Assembly (NCBI GenBank): GCA_041656115.1
Contig: JBBAED010000004.1
Coordinates: 1-64,000, forward strand
Reading direction: 5' to 3'
Length of the DNA stretch: 64,000 bases
Source: Dehalococcoidales bacterium
Lineage (GTDB): Bacteria > Chloroflexota > Dehalococcoidia > Dehalococcoidales > UBA5627
Shown here: positions 1 through 8,872 of the stretch, in pieces
Layout: every line of letters starts with the position of its first letter
Position numbering within the stretch: the first letter of the stretch is position 1
The notes under the pieces: model-generated
Database searches by the model: none
What the model was told of the DNA's origin: nothing
What the model saw: the letters and a program-made list of their open reading frames with translations, nothing else
Made by a program: the position numbers and the translations under genes

Positions 1-552
1 ACAGCTGCCGGTTTTGGATACGCCGCCAAATCGGGGATCCCACTGGCTGAAGGGTTAATCAAAAACCGCTATATGGGGCGCACATTTATTGCCCCCGACC
101 AAAGAATCAGAGACCTCGGGGTAAAAACCAAGTTCAATCCGTTACAACCTGTTTTAGAAGGCAAGCGCGTCGTATTGGTTGACGATTCAATAGTGCGCGG
201 AACAACAACACCGCAAGTAATTAAACTGCTTAGAAAAAGCGGCGTAAAAGAGATTCACATGCGTGTTTGTGCCCCGCCTATTCTTTTCCCGTGTTATCTC
301 GGAGTTGATATGGCAACCAAATGGGAACTGATTGCCGCCCAAAAAAGCATTGACGAAATCAAAGATTATATCGGAGCCGATTCGCTGGGTTATCTAAGCC
401 TCGACGGGCTTGTTAAGGCGACCGGTTTACCGAAGAAGGATTTTTGTTTGGCTTGCCTTACGGGAGATTACCCGGTGCCGGTACAACTCACCATGGATAA
501 ATTGGCAATGGAATTTGAATGCTCTCAAAAACACGAAACGGTAAAGGAATAA
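1..552 (+). CDS. purF: Amidophosphoribosyltransferase, C-terminal part (5' end outside window)
   Basis: PurF catalyses the first committed step of purine synthesis, replacing the pyrophosphate of PRPP with an amino group from glutamine. The reading frame is open from base 1 (TAAGFGYAAKSGIPLAEGL), so only the last 183 residues, most of the phosphoribosyltransferase half, are present. The PRPP-binding motif VVLVDDSIVRGTT is intact, and the stretch MGRTFIAPDQRIRDLGVKTK just before it is typical of the family. Cysteines near the end (FCLACLTGDYP) match the C-terminal cysteines that bind the Fe-S cluster in Bacillus-type PurF. purM and purH follow on the same strand, which fits a purine operon. 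The N-terminal glutaminase domain cannot be judged. Confidence 0.95.
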   Translation, partial: TAAGFGYAAKSGIPLAEGLIKNRYMGRTFIAPDQRIRDLGVKTKFNPLQPVLEGKRVVLVDDSIVRGTTTPQVIKLLRKSGVKEIHMRVCAPPILFPCYLGVDMATKWELIAAQKSIDEIKDYIGADSLGYLSLDGLVKATGLPKKDFCLACLTGDYPVPVQLTMDKLAMEFECSQKHETVKE

Positions 553-633
553 TTTCCCCGCCGGCGCCTTATCAATCTCGTTTTGCCGCTCCGAATAATT
601 GCAACAACCCCTTGCTAATGATATTATAAGCAT

Positions 634-663
634 TTGTTAAAATCCAAAATAAACCGGTATACA
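634..663 (+). promoter_or_regulatory. Possible promoter upstream of purM
   Basis: TTGTTA (634-639) and TATACA (658-663) are separated by 18 bases and lie about 37 bases before the purM start. They sit in the 147-base gap after purF, so purM-purH may have its own promoter in addition to read-through. The match is by eye only and weak. Confidence 0.3.
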
Positions 664-699
664 AGCAGGTGCCCTAAATAAACACAGGAGGCAAAGCAA

Positions 700-1707
700 A
701 TAAAGTACACATATGATGCCGCAGGTGTCAGCATCAACACCGCTGACAGTATAAAATCACTTATAAAACAGCATGCCAAATCAACGGCACGGCCGGAAGT
801 CTTGGCGGGGCCGGGGCTTTTCGGTGGAATGTTTGAGTTTAAAGGTTACCAACAACCGGTTCTGGTTTCCAGCATTGACGGTGTCGGCACCAAATTGAAA
901 ATAGCGGAAGCTATGGACAGGCATGACACCATCGGTCAAGACCTTGTCAACCACTCCGTAAACGATATTTTAACTTGTGGCGCCGAACCTTTATTCTTCT
1001 TGGACTATATCGCCATGGGTAAATTGTCTCCTGACAAAATCGAGGCAGTTGTCAAGGGGTTGTCAATTGCTTGCCGCGAAAATAACTGTGCCCTTATCGG
1101 TGGGGAAACCGCTGAAATGCCGGGATTATACGCCGAGGGCGATTACGACTTAGCCGGCTGCATTATCGGTGTTGTTGAAAAAGAAAATATTATTAACGGA
1201 ACCTCAATAACAGCGGGAGATATCGCTTTGGGAGTGGCATCCAACGGATTACACACTAACGGATATTCACTGGCACGCAAAATATTGGGCGATACGCCGG
1301 AAGCAGTCCGCAAATTCTATCCCGAGATGGGGAAAACCGTTGGGGAAGCGCTATTGGAACCCCATATTTGTTATTTGAAACCGCTTAAATCATCATTAAC
1401 ACTAATTAAAGGAATGGCACATATTACCGGCGGCGGAATCCCGGGCAACGTTCCCAGAATACTGCCGGACGGCCTAACCGCCAGATTTGACAGCAGTAAA
1501 TGGAAAGTCCCCTACATTTTCAAACTGATTCAAGAAAAGGGTGAAATTGACACCAAAGAAATGTACCGCGTCTTTAATATGGGGGTCGGGATGATCTTAT
1601 TCTGTTCGCCCGACAATGTCGCCAAAATAACCGAACAAGTACCCGGCATCCAAGTCATCGGAGATGTAATAAAACAGACAGGAAGCAACCGAGTTATCAT
1701 AGAATAA
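700..1707 (+). CDS. purM: Phosphoribosylformylglycinamidine cyclo-ligase with apparent AUA start
   Basis: PurM (AIR synthetase) closes the imidazole ring of the purine precursor using ATP. The DGVGTK and GGETAEMPG motifs and the glycine-rich HITGGGIPGN segment are present. The first usual start codon is a TTG at 802, but this would remove about 34 conserved residues. The frame upstream reads xKYTYDAAGVSINTADS, the usual PurM N-terminus, and begins with an ATA codon at 700. A perfect AGGAGG (686-691) lies 8 bases before it. No ATG, GTG or TTG occurs in frame between the stop at 679 and 802. With the ATA start the protein has 335 residues, close to the family norm of about 340. ATA initiation is an inference; a sequencing error of one base is the alternative. 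Confidence 0.88.
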   Translation: MKYTYDAAGVSINTADSIKSLIKQHAKSTARPEVLAGPGLFGGMFEFKGYQQPVLVSSIDGVGTKLKIAEAMDRHDTIGQDLVNHSVNDILTCGAEPLFFLDYIAMGKLSPDKIEAVVKGLSIACRENNCALIGGETAEMPGLYAEGDYDLAGCIIGVVEKENIINGTSITAGDIALGVASNGLHTNGYSLARKILGDTPEAVRKFYPEMGKTVGEALLEPHICYLKPLKSSLTLIKGMAHITGGGIPGNVPRILPDGLTARFDSSKWKVPYIFKLIQEKGEIDTKEMYRVFNMGVGMILFCSPDNVAKITEQVPGIQVIGDVIKQTGSNRVIIE

Positions 1708-1733
1708 ACCTGAAACCAGGAGGGATTGCCAAA

Positions 1734-3278
1734 ATGAGAGCCATTATAAGCGTATCCGATAAAACCGGTGTCGCCGATTTTGTAAAAGAGCTACCCGCTT
1801 TAGGGTTTGAAGTTTTCTCCACCGGGGGAACTCAAAAATCTTTAATCGAAGCCGGGGTTCCTGTCAAAGGGGTTTCAGATATTACCGGATTTCCCGAGAT
1901 ACTTGACGGGCGCGTCAAAACATTGCATCCTTCTGTTCACGGCGGGCTTCTTGCCAAACGCAACTTGGATTCGCATATGGCGGAGTTAAAAGATAATAAC
2001 ATCCAACCCATTGACATGGTGGTGGTAAACCTTTACCCGTTTGTCCAGACTGTTGCTAAAGACGGCGTTACACTGGATACCGCTTTGGAGAATATCGATA
2101 TCGGCGGACCGACTATGATACGCGCCGCCGCCAAAAATTTCCCAGGGGTTATTGTTATTGTCGATCCGACGGACTATCCGTTAATACTTGAGAAATTAAA
2201 AAAAGGCGAAGTTGATATGGCGGAAAGGCAAAGGTTGGCGCAAAAGGCTTTCCAGCATGTTGCCGTATACGATACAGCCATAGCGCAATACTTAAGGCAA
2301 GGTGTTGACAGTTTCCCCGAGGATATGACAATCGCTTTAAAAAAACGCTACGATTTAAGATACGGCGAAAACCCGCATCAAAAAGCGGCGTTCTATTCCG
2401 AAAGTGTCCCCGGCAAAAAACAGGATACCGGTATTACTTGGGCTCAAGTGCTCTGGGGCAAGGAACTTTCTTTTAACAATATATTGGATGCCGATGCCGC
2501 TTGGAATACCGTTACCGACTTTTCCGAACCGACCGTTTGTATCGTAAAACATACCAATCCCTGCGGGCTTGCCAGCAATTCCAATATTGTCGAAGCCTAC
2601 AAAAATGCCTTTGCCGGCGATACGGTTTCCGCATTCGGAGGCATTGTGGCCTGCAACCGCAAGATTACTTTAGCTATGGCCGAGGCTATGAAGGAAGTCT
2701 TTTATGAGATTGTTATTGCGCCGGAATACGACGACGAAGCACTTACCCTTTTAAAACAGAAAAAGAACCTGCGTATTCTTGTTCCGGAGCTGGCTGCCGA
2801 TTACAGCAGTAATCCTATTGGCTACACGGACTATCGCCGCGTTAAAGGCGGAATGTTAGTTCAAAGCTCCGATACACTGGCTGAGAGCGCTTTAGAGTTA
2901 AAAACAGTAACCAAAAGAGCGCCTACCGCGGAGGAACTTCAAGACTTAAAATTTGCATGGAGAGCGGTCAAGCATATTAAATCCAACGCTATCGTTTTTG
3001 CCAAAAACGGGATGATGCTCGGAATGGGTTCGGGGCAGCCTAATCGTGTTTTTAGTGTCAATATTGCCGCTGAAAAAGCCGGAGAAGAAGCTAAAGGGGC
3101 GGTAATGGCCTCGGATGCGATGTTCCCGTTCCCCGATAGCGTTGAACAGGCAGCCACAGCGGGAATTACTGCCATCATTCACCCGGGCGGTTCGATAAGG
3201 GATAACGAATCGATAGAAGCCGCCGATAAATACGGGATTGCTATGGTGTTTACCGGTGTAAGGCATTTCTTACACTGA
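1734..3278 (+). CDS. purH: Bifunctional AICAR transformylase / IMP cyclohydrolase
   Basis: PurH performs the last two steps to IMP: formylation of AICAR from 10-formyl-THF, then ring closure. The 514-residue length is the usual one. The N-terminal cyclohydrolase (MGS-like) domain starts RAIISVSDKTGVADFVKEL and carries the FSTGGT and LDGRVKTLHP motifs. The C-terminal transformylase domain (from about residue 200) has the RYGENPHQ motif, the KHTNPCGLA catalytic lysine-histidine motif and the late GGSIRDNE segment. The ATG at 1734 follows AGGAGGG with good spacing. It lies 26 bases after purM and is followed by a strong terminator, so it is the last gene of the purine operon. Confidence 0.97.
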   Translation: MRAIISVSDKTGVADFVKELPALGFEVFSTGGTQKSLIEAGVPVKGVSDITGFPEILDGRVKTLHPSVHGGLLAKRNLDSHMAELKDNNIQPIDMVVVNLYPFVQTVAKDGVTLDTALENIDIGGPTMIRAAAKNFPGVIVIVDPTDYPLILEKLKKGEVDMAERQRLAQKAFQHVAVYDTAIAQYLRQGVDSFPEDMTIALKKRYDLRYGENPHQKAAFYSESVPGKKQDTGITWAQVLWGKELSFNNILDADAAWNTVTDFSEPTVCIVKHTNPCGLASNSNIVEAYKNAFAGDTVSAFGGIVACNRKITLAMAEAMKEVFYEIVIAPEYDDEALTLLKQKKNLRILVPELAADYSSNPIGYTDYRRVKGGMLVQSSDTLAESALELKTVTKRAPTAEELQDLKFAWRAVKHIKSNAIVFAKNGMMLGMGSGQPNRVFSVNIAAEKAGEEAKGAVMASDAMFPFPDSVEQAATAGITAIIHPGGSIRDNESIEAADKYGIAMVFTGVRHFLH

Positions 3279-3311
3279 TTCGCCAGTTGTCAATAGGTGG
3301 CAAGGCATTCT

Positions 3312-3345
3312 AACCCCCTCCGATTTTAAGAGGGGGTTTTCTTTT
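3312..3345 (+). terminator. Rho-independent terminator after purH
   Basis: AACCCCCTC (3312-3320) pairs perfectly with GAGGGGGTT (3330-3338) across a 9-base loop, and is followed by a T-rich tract (TTTTCTTTT). It ends the purine operon just before the repeat block. Confidence 0.9.
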
Positions 3346-3386
3346 GTCCGAATTAGGTTAATTAGAATGACAGTAACAGTAGAAAC

Positions 3387-3473
3387 GCCTTTGCGAGGAG
3401 CGAGCCTTCGGCGAGTGACGTGGCAATCTCCTACTGATTTATATGAGATTGCTTCGCTGCGCTCGCAAAGACA
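3387..3473. repeat. Repeat module A, example copy
   Basis: An 87-base unit: an outer arm GCCTTTGCGAGGAGCGAGCC, an inner arm GTGACGTGGCAATCTC, an AT-rich centre, then GAGATTGCTTCGCTGCGCTC and CGCAAAGAC. The GCAATCTC/GAGATTGC and TTTGCGAG/CTCGCAAA pairs make it a near-palindrome. The centre (CTGATTTATAT here, GAATTTAATCTATAT elsewhere) is the least conserved part. Confidence 0.8.
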
Positions 3474-3485
3474 AGGGGGTTCCAG

Positions 3486-3572
3486 CCGTTCGTGGTGAGC
3501 CTGTCGAACCATAACGGCGGGCGGATAGCAACCCGTTCGTTGGACCCTTCGACAAGCTCAGGGCGAACGGGT
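3486..3572. repeat. Repeat module B, example copy
   Basis: It consists of CCGTTCGTGGTGAGCCTGTC, GAACCATAACGGCGG, a variable linker, then CCCGTTCGTTGGACCCTTCG and ACAAGCTCAGGGCGAACGGG. CCGTTCG and CGAACGG at the ends are inverted, and TGAGCCTGTCGA pairs with TCGACAAGCTCA. Some copies lack one half. Confidence 0.8.
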
Positions 3573-3578
3573 CTTTTT

Positions 3579-3734
3579 TGTCATCCTGAACAAAGTGAAG
3601 GATATAAGAGGCCGTGAAATACATGCTATGAGGTGTCTTCGGCAATAAAGAAGGGGCAGCGTCAGGCGTGATTTGCTAACCGAACACTGTATTATTCGCC
3701 AACTCCTAGATTCTTCTACAAGCTCAGAATGACA
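3579..3734. repeat. Repeat module C, example copy
   Basis: About 156 bases bounded by TGTCATCCTGA and TCAGAATGACA (inverted ends with one mismatch). Just inside lie AGTGAAGGATC on the left and AGATTCTT on the right. The middle holds a conserved phrase around GGCTATGAGGT and another around ACTGCGCTATTCGCCAACTC in better preserved copies. Confidence 0.78.
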
Positions 3735-4950
3735 AGTTAATAAACGCCTTTGCGAGGAGCGAGCCTTTGGCGAACGACGCGGCAATCTCCAACAAATGGA
3801 ATGCCTCTTTGATTTATTAGGGATTGCTTCGCCTTCCCTGCGGGAATGGTCTCGCAAAGACAAGGTGAATTGCTTAGCTGCGCTCGCAAAGACAGTACTT
3901 CTAAGCCGTTCGTGGTGAGCCTGTCGAACCATAACGGCGGACGAATAGTAATCCCTGTCTACTCCCGTTCGTTGGACCCTTCGACAAGCTCAGGGCGAAC
4001 GGGTAGCTTGTCATCCTGCTTTTCCCTTTTGTCATCCTGAACGCAGTGAAGGATCTAAGAGGCCGAGAAATTTAGACAATTAGGTTACCTCAGAATCACG
4101 AAAGAGGCATAGCTCTACCGTAGGAAGAGCAGCCGGACACTGCGCTATTCGCCAACTCTTAGATTCTTCGGCGAGCTCAGACCCTTCGACAGGCTCAGGG
4201 TGCTCGGAATTTGGATTGTCTTTGCGAGGAAGGAGCCTTTAGGCGATTGACGTGGCAATCTCTAATGAATTTAATCTATATGAGATTCTTCGCTTCGCTC
4301 TGAAAGACAGAGGAGGATTGCTTCGCTACTCTCGCAAAGACAGGGTAATTCTCAGCCGTTCGTGGTGAGCCTGTCGAACCATAACGGCGGGCGGATAGTA
4401 ATCCTTGTCTGCTCCTGTTCGTTGGACCCTTCGACAAACTCAGGGCTAATGGGCCTTTTTGTCATCCTGAATAAAATGAAGGATCTAAGAGGCCGTGAAA
4501 TACAGGCTATGAGGTTAACTCGGAAACAAAAAAGAGGAATCGCTCTACCGTATAAGGAGCAACCGAACACTGCGCTATTCGCCAACTCCCAGATTCTTCG
4601 GCAGGCTCAGAATGACATTACCGTCTTTGCGAGGAATGAGCCGTCAGGCGAGTGACGTGGCAATCTCCTGCAAATGTAACGTCTTTTGATTTATTAGAGA
4701 TTGCTTCGCTGCGCTCGCAAAGACAATATGGAATAACCGTTCGCTGAACCCTTCGACAGGCTCAGGGCGAACGAGTCTTTTTGTCATCCTGAACGCAGTG
4801 AAGGATCTAGGAGGATAGGAAATTTAGGCTATGAGGTTAACTCGGAAACAAGAAAGAGGCATCGTCCTATCGAAAAATCCATAACCGAACACTGCCCATC
4901 CGCCAACCCCCAGATTCTTCGGCAAGCTCAGAATGACAATAATATTGAAA

Positions 4951-6396
4951 TCAAGATAATCTAAACTCAACCCTCAAGATACGCTTTGTTTTCTCGGTTA
5001 CTTTGTACCTGTCATCAATACGATAACCGACAACCCAGATAATTTGTCCATAGGTAGGCAAGCCCTGTCCACGGCAGCAGACCAGCGGCACACGCTCTCG
5101 CCATGCCTGCGGGATTTTAAGGTCAATCATAAAGCGATTTAAACGCTTTGGGGTATCAAAACCAAGGGGTTGAAAACGGTCGCCCTCAATTCGGTTGCGT
5201 AAAGTCAGATTGCCTTCGCATTTATCCGCATCCAAAAAAGCAATAAATTGATTCGAATTATCTTCTTCGGTTATTTTATCGGTAATTGCGGTTGTAATGC
5301 TCCAACCGAGGCCTTCGGTGACACCGGGGACTTTTATATCGGGCTCGGAAGTTAACTCCGGGAAGGGGCAAAGGGCTTTAATGTCTTTGCCAAGCAGGTA
5401 CCTGTCGTATTCTACCGCAAAAATAAGCCCGTAAGGCAGGTTGATATACTTGCCGGCCTGTTTCTTCAAAGCATCCATTATTTCTTCAATATGGCGCTCT
5501 TCGATATCTTTTAATGTTCCCGCCGAAATTTTAATCGCATTCCTAAGCAGTAAGCGTTTGAGGGCATTTGCCAGCCCGTCCAATCCGGCTTTACTGATTA
5601 TAACAATACCGTTTTGTTCACTTACAATGGTTTCCCAAACTTTTTGCAGTTCGGAATCCAAAAATTCGATTTCATCGGCGGCAATTGCGGAAGTGCGTAA
5701 CAAAGCCTCGATAATTTTCGGATTATATTGTTTCAACTCCGGAAAAAGCCGATGTCTGATACGATTACGCAGCGGCGATAACGACTTGTTGGTGCTGTCT
5801 TCGCGCGCCGCCAAGTTATGAGAAAGGCAATATGCCTCCGTTTCTTCGCGGCTGATTGATAACATCGGCCTGATTATGTCAAATTGCTTGCCGCACAACC
5901 TGCGGCGACTCTTTGCTTTTAGCCCCACCAACCCCCCGATACCTGTCCCTCGTATGATATTTAACATTACCGTTTCGGCATGATCGTTTAAGGTATGCCC
6001 GGTAACAATAGCATCAGCACTAATAGCGCTTGCCGTTTCGGCCAGGAAATCGTAACGCACCTCGCGCGCCGCTTCTTCCAATGATAATTTGTGTTTCTTT
6101 TGATAACTGTTGACATCAACCCTTGACATTGTAAAAGGTAATCCCAAACTGCTGGCAAGTTTGGCAACATAAGCCGCATCCGCTTCGGATTCCGCCCCAC
6201 GCAGTTGGTGATCTAAATGGGCAATGTGCAAGGTGACCCCCAACACGTCCTTCAAGCTTAACATAATATGCAAGAGGCAAACCGAATCATGCCCGCCGGA
6301 AATCGCAAGGAGTAGACAATCACCCTTTGACACCAAACGGTTTTCAAGAATAAAATTGAGGACTTTTTCTGTGGGCATTAATTCTTGAGCACTCAT
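4951..6396 (-). CDS. tilS: tRNA(Ile)-lysidine synthase
   Basis: TilS attaches lysine to C34 of the tRNA-Ile with CAU anticodon, switching it from reading AUG to AUA; it acts in the cytosol with ATP. The N-terminal PP-loop motif SGGHDS is near residue 34, followed by LDHQLRG and GHTLNDHAET, both usual in TilS. The later EDSTN and RNRIRH segments complete the N-terminal catalytic core. The C-terminal part, with RNRIEGDRFQPLG and IPQAWRERVPLV, is the TilS substrate-binding domain. The 481-residue length is normal. It is the last gene of a five-gene minus-strand operon, 10 bases after the phosphatase gene. Its stop codon lies 12 bases from repeat block 1. Confidence 0.96.
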   Translation of the reverse strand: MSAQELMPTEKVLNFILENRLVSKGDCLLLAISGGHDSVCLLHIMLSLKDVLGVTLHIAHLDHQLRGAESEADAAYVAKLASSLGLPFTMSRVDVNSYQKKHKLSLEEAAREVRYDFLAETASAISADAIVTGHTLNDHAETVMLNIIRGTGIGGLVGLKAKSRRRLCGKQFDIIRPMLSISREETEAYCLSHNLAAREDSTNKSLSPLRNRIRHRLFPELKQYNPKIIEALLRTSAIAADEIEFLDSELQKVWETIVSEQNGIVIISKAGLDGLANALKRLLLRNAIKISAGTLKDIEERHIEEIMDALKKQAGKYINLPYGLIFAVEYDRYLLGKDIKALCPFPELTSEPDIKVPGVTEGLGWSITTAITDKITEEDNSNQFIAFLDADKCEGNLTLRNRIEGDRFQPLGFDTPKRLNRFMIDLKIPQAWRERVPLVCCRGQGLPTYGQIIWVVGYRIDDRYKVTEKTKRILRVEFRLS

Positions 6397-6406
6397 AACG
6401 ATTTAA

Positions 6407-7048
6407 TTATAATGAGCGCGGATATGATGAGCAAGCCTTGCGCAGTTCGTTGGACATATATCCGGTATCGTTAAAAACCTGCAGCCAGAGTGCGCCCTCA
6501 TCGATTGTAATAATACTGATACTGCCGGTATCCATCCGAAAACGGTTTATATTTTGCAGAGGGACATCTAAAACCTTACAGATGACGGAGAGAATCACAA
6601 AGTAATGGCTTACCAAAACAACGGTAGATTCATTGTAGCGCGCAGTGAGGTCTTCTATAAAATTCCAAACCCGTTCCTGCACCTCAGCCAGCGACTCACC
6701 GCCGGGAATTTTTACTGTTTCGTCTTCGTTAAAAAGATATTCGCTAAACCTTTTTCCAAGATCGGCGGATAAAACACCTTCGAGTTTTCCGGCTTCTATC
6801 TCACGAAGGTCCGGGACAACCTCAACACTAGTGTTATGTAAAATCGCAATTTCCTCTGCGGTAACCGCAGCACGCTGCAGAGGGCTGGAAAAAACGGCTT
6901 TAATTTTCTCTTGGGATAACATCTTGCCCAAGCCTTTGGCCTGCTGCTCTCCGATATTATTTAAGGGAACATCGCTGGAACCCCCTTGAACCCTTTTGAC
7001 GCGGTTCCAATCCGTCTCTCCGTGCCTTACAAGCATAATTTTTAACAT
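6407..7048 (-). CDS. Histidine phosphatase family protein (phosphoglycerate mutase-like)
   Basis: The protein belongs to the branch of the histidine phosphatase superfamily that uses a phosphohistidine intermediate. The N-terminal MLVRHGETDWN carries the catalytic RHG motif; the second arginine (SSPLQRAAVTAEE), the acid residue in the REIEAGKLEG segment and the second histidine (VVLVSHYFVI) are all present. With 213 residues it matches the GpmB/CobC-type group, whose substrates range from phosphoglycerate to alpha-ribazole phosphate and sugar phosphates. No cobalamin gene is adjacent, so the substrate stays open. It lies 6 bases after the M48 gene and 10 before tilS, inside the operon. Confidence 0.9.
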   Translation of the reverse strand: MLKIMLVRHGETDWNRVKRVQGGSSDVPLNNIGEQQAKGLGKMLSQEKIKAVFSSPLQRAAVTAEEIAILHNTSVEVVPDLREIEAGKLEGVLSADLGKRFSEYLFNEDETVKIPGGESLAEVQERVWNFIEDLTARYNESTVVLVSHYFVILSVICKVLDVPLQNINRFRMDTGSISIITIDEGALWLQVFNDTGYMSNELRKACSSYPRSL

Positions 7049-7054
7049 TCCATA

Positions 7055-8224
7055 CTACTCCTTAACCTGTCGCTCTTCTCTATCTAAAATAAAACCCTTC
7101 GCATAGGATATACGTCTATGATACACGGGATGGTCGTTTAACAAAAATTCCACCCACAAAGGCGGAAGCGTTTCTCCGGGGTTTTGTTCGTTTAATTTGG
7201 TTATCATCGCAATAAATGCCTCGGGATTTCGGGTCAGCCTAAGCGCAAAATCATCTGCCGCAATTTCAAAGCTGCGCATTAGCGCATTCGAAAGCGGGGT
7301 AAAAATGATATTAACCGTAACAAAAACCAAAACAAAAAGCGGTAATATCGCCACATCTTCGATTCCGTCAAACCCCAAAGGGGTTGTCAATGCCTTGACA
7401 ATAACAGCCGTTAACCAAAGGCAAGCAAAGATAACGACAGTCTGGAATAAAAACATTCCGGCAGTGTCGCGGTTTTTGATGTGTCCAAGCTCATGCGCAA
7501 TAACCGCCTCAATTTCATCATCCGAATATTGTGTTAATAAGGTATCGCTAAGTAGAATACGCTTTCCTTTGCCGATACCGACCAAGGCGGCGTTGGCGGT
7601 AGTCTCTTTGTCGCTCAGCCCAACCCGGTAAACCCCTTTAATTGATACGCCCGCATTGGCGCTCAGCGTCAAAAAACGTTTTTTTAAATTTTTATCACTA
7701 ATCGGCTCGGATTTAAAAAAGAGCGGGGTTAATACGCCCGGTAAAAGCAAATTAAGAATAATGCTAACAATCATCAAAAAGGCCCAGATTAAAAGCCACC
7801 ATATTTCGGGATATAAAACAATCGCCAAATAGACAATCGCAACAAGCCCCACGGCTAAAACCGAGATTAAGATTATATTGCGGATATAAGATGACAGCCA
7901 GGCTCCGAAACCTTGCACGGATAAACCGTATCTCCGTGCCAATATAAAGTCTTTGTAAAAATCGAACGGAATTGATAAAAGCCAGAAAATACCGATAAGA
8001 ATCAGCCCATTCACCAAAAGCGACGGCATCGGCGGTAATTGATAATAAAGAGGTAAACCCGTTAAAACGGAATTTACGATAAGACCCGCTAAAACAGCGG
8101 CAAACAATAAGCCCTTGAAAAAGGTGAGCAGGCGACCGGTACGGGCGAGGCGATTGGCCTGCACCTGTTTACCTGGCGGTATGACAACCCTTGACAGTTT
8201 TTCGGAGCTATCTCGGCTATCCAA
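7055..8224 (-). CDS. M48 family membrane metallopeptidase (Ste24/CAAX protease-like)
   Basis: An integral-membrane zinc protease of the Ste24 type, which cleaves membrane or membrane-inserted proteins. The zinc motif HELGHIKNRD is near residue 241, and the third ligand lies in SFEIAADDFAL near residue 318. At least four hydrophobic segments surround the active site (residues about 33-60, 70-90, 115-160 and 255-310). The 389-residue length suits the full-length CAAX protease 1 fold. The open frame starts at a TTG (8224) only 3 bases after the preceding stop, so translation is probably coupled; a GTG a few codons later is an alternative start. Nothing in the window shows prenylation, so the substrate is unknown. 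Confidence 0.88.
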   Translation of the reverse strand: MDSRDSSEKLSRVVIPPGKQVQANRLARTGRLLTFFKGLLFAAVLAGLIVNSVLTGLPLYYQLPPMPSLLVNGLILIGIFWLLSIPFDFYKDFILARRYGLSVQGFGAWLSSYIRNIILISVLAVGLVAIVYLAIVLYPEIWWLLIWAFLMIVSIILNLLLPGVLTPLFFKSEPISDKNLKKRFLTLSANAGVSIKGVYRVGLSDKETTANAALVGIGKGKRILLSDTLLTQYSDDEIEAVIAHELGHIKNRDTAGMFLFQTVVIFACLWLTAVIVKALTTPLGFDGIEDVAILPLFVLVFVTVNIIFTPLSNALMRSFEIAADDFALRLTRNPEAFIAMITKLNEQNPGETLPPLWVEFLLNDHPVYHRRISYAKGFILDREERQVKE

Positions 8225-8227
8225 TTG

Positions 8228-8872
8228 TCAACTCGTTTTTAGTATTAATTTGGTTCGATGAATCGATAGGGGCAAATCAAAGCCCAAAGCCTTAACAACT
8301 TGCTCCGGCCTACCCGAACCGCGATTATCACAGGCTAATCTCATCGTAACCGTGGCAATTCCGTTATCGCAACCCTCAAGGGCAAGATCTTCAATCAGAA
8401 CCCTAAGGTCATAAGATTTAACCCCCGTATCACGCTCATGTTGCCATGGGAACTGTTGCAAAGCAAGCATATTTGTCAATGCTTGTCTAAGGCGTTCAAC
8501 TTCGTGTTTTACGTTGATTAAAACCGTATATTCGGCGGCAACCACTTGTGCTTGCAGTGACGGCAGTTTAATATCTACCTGAAAGGTATTTAATATCTCA
8601 AACCCAACTGGCATTTGCCTGTTTACCGCGGCGGTAAAATTATGCGGGGAAACGGTTTCCGAGATATAAACATCCATTAACTCGGCGTCGCCGGTAACCC
8701 CGGTTGCAAGCGGCGCCGCCAGTGCAATCCGCGGATGAGGATTAAATCCTTCGGAATAGGCGACAGGAATACCGGCACGCCTAAAGGCGCGTACCCACAC
8801 CCTGATAATATCAAGGTGAGAGATATATTTAACCTCCGGCCCTCTCCTAAACCTTACCCTGAGTCGGCTCAT
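8228..8872 (-). CDS. TIGR03936-type radical-SAM-linked protein
   Basis: The N-terminus (RVRFRRGPEVKYISHLDIIR) and the GIPVAYSEGFNPHPRIALA segment are hallmarks of the TIGR03936/DUF2344 family. In many bacteria this protein is encoded beside, or fused to, a TIGR03960 radical SAM protein; its precise role is not established as far as I know. No radical SAM gene lies next to it here. It overlaps the end of the CNNM-type gene by 26 bases and is coupled to the M48 gene downstream. The 214-residue length is usual for the unfused form. Confidence 0.88.
   Translation of the reverse strand: MSRLRVRFRRGPEVKYISHLDIIRVWVRAFRRAGIPVAYSEGFNPHPRIALAAPLATGVTGDAELMDVYISETVSPHNFTAAVNRQMPVGFEILNTFQVDIKLPSLQAQVVAAEYTVLINVKHEVERLRQALTNMLALQQFPWQHERDTGVKSYDLRVLIEDLALEGCDNGIATVTMRLACDNRGSGRPEQVVKALGFDLPLSIHRTKLILKTS

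Larger units (their letters stand above)
3386..4938. repeat. Block 1 of dispersed inverted-repeat modules (about four A-B-C rounds), no genes
   Basis: This 1.55-kb stretch between purH and tilS is built from three module types that recur in the order A, B, C. Module A is bounded by (G)TCTTTGCGAG and CTCGCAAAGAC. Module B is bounded by CCGTTCG and CGAACGGG. Module C is bounded by TGTCATCCTGA and TCAGAATGACA. Each has inverted ends, so each can fold into a long imperfect hairpin. The copies differ by point changes and short losses, and open frames within them start and stop at random across modules, so I call no genes. The same modules recur at 16.1, 41.1, 42.7, 49.3, 56.6 and 61.0 kb. I see no transposase. 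They resemble REP or MITE-like elements in organisation, which is an inference. Confidence 0.85.

Noticed and set aside
3270..4655. Open frames over repeat block 1 (and likewise at 16209-16451, 40982-41569, 49552-49869, 56641-56883 and 60889-61359)
   Set aside because: They are translations of the repeat modules, with phrases such as VRQAHHERL or CHPERSEGSKR recurring in different blocks; they lack ribosome sites and cross module borders at random.
3386..4938. CRISPR array
   Set aside because: The repeats are long, of three types, inverted at their ends and unevenly spaced, without unique spacers of constant length; no cas gene is near.
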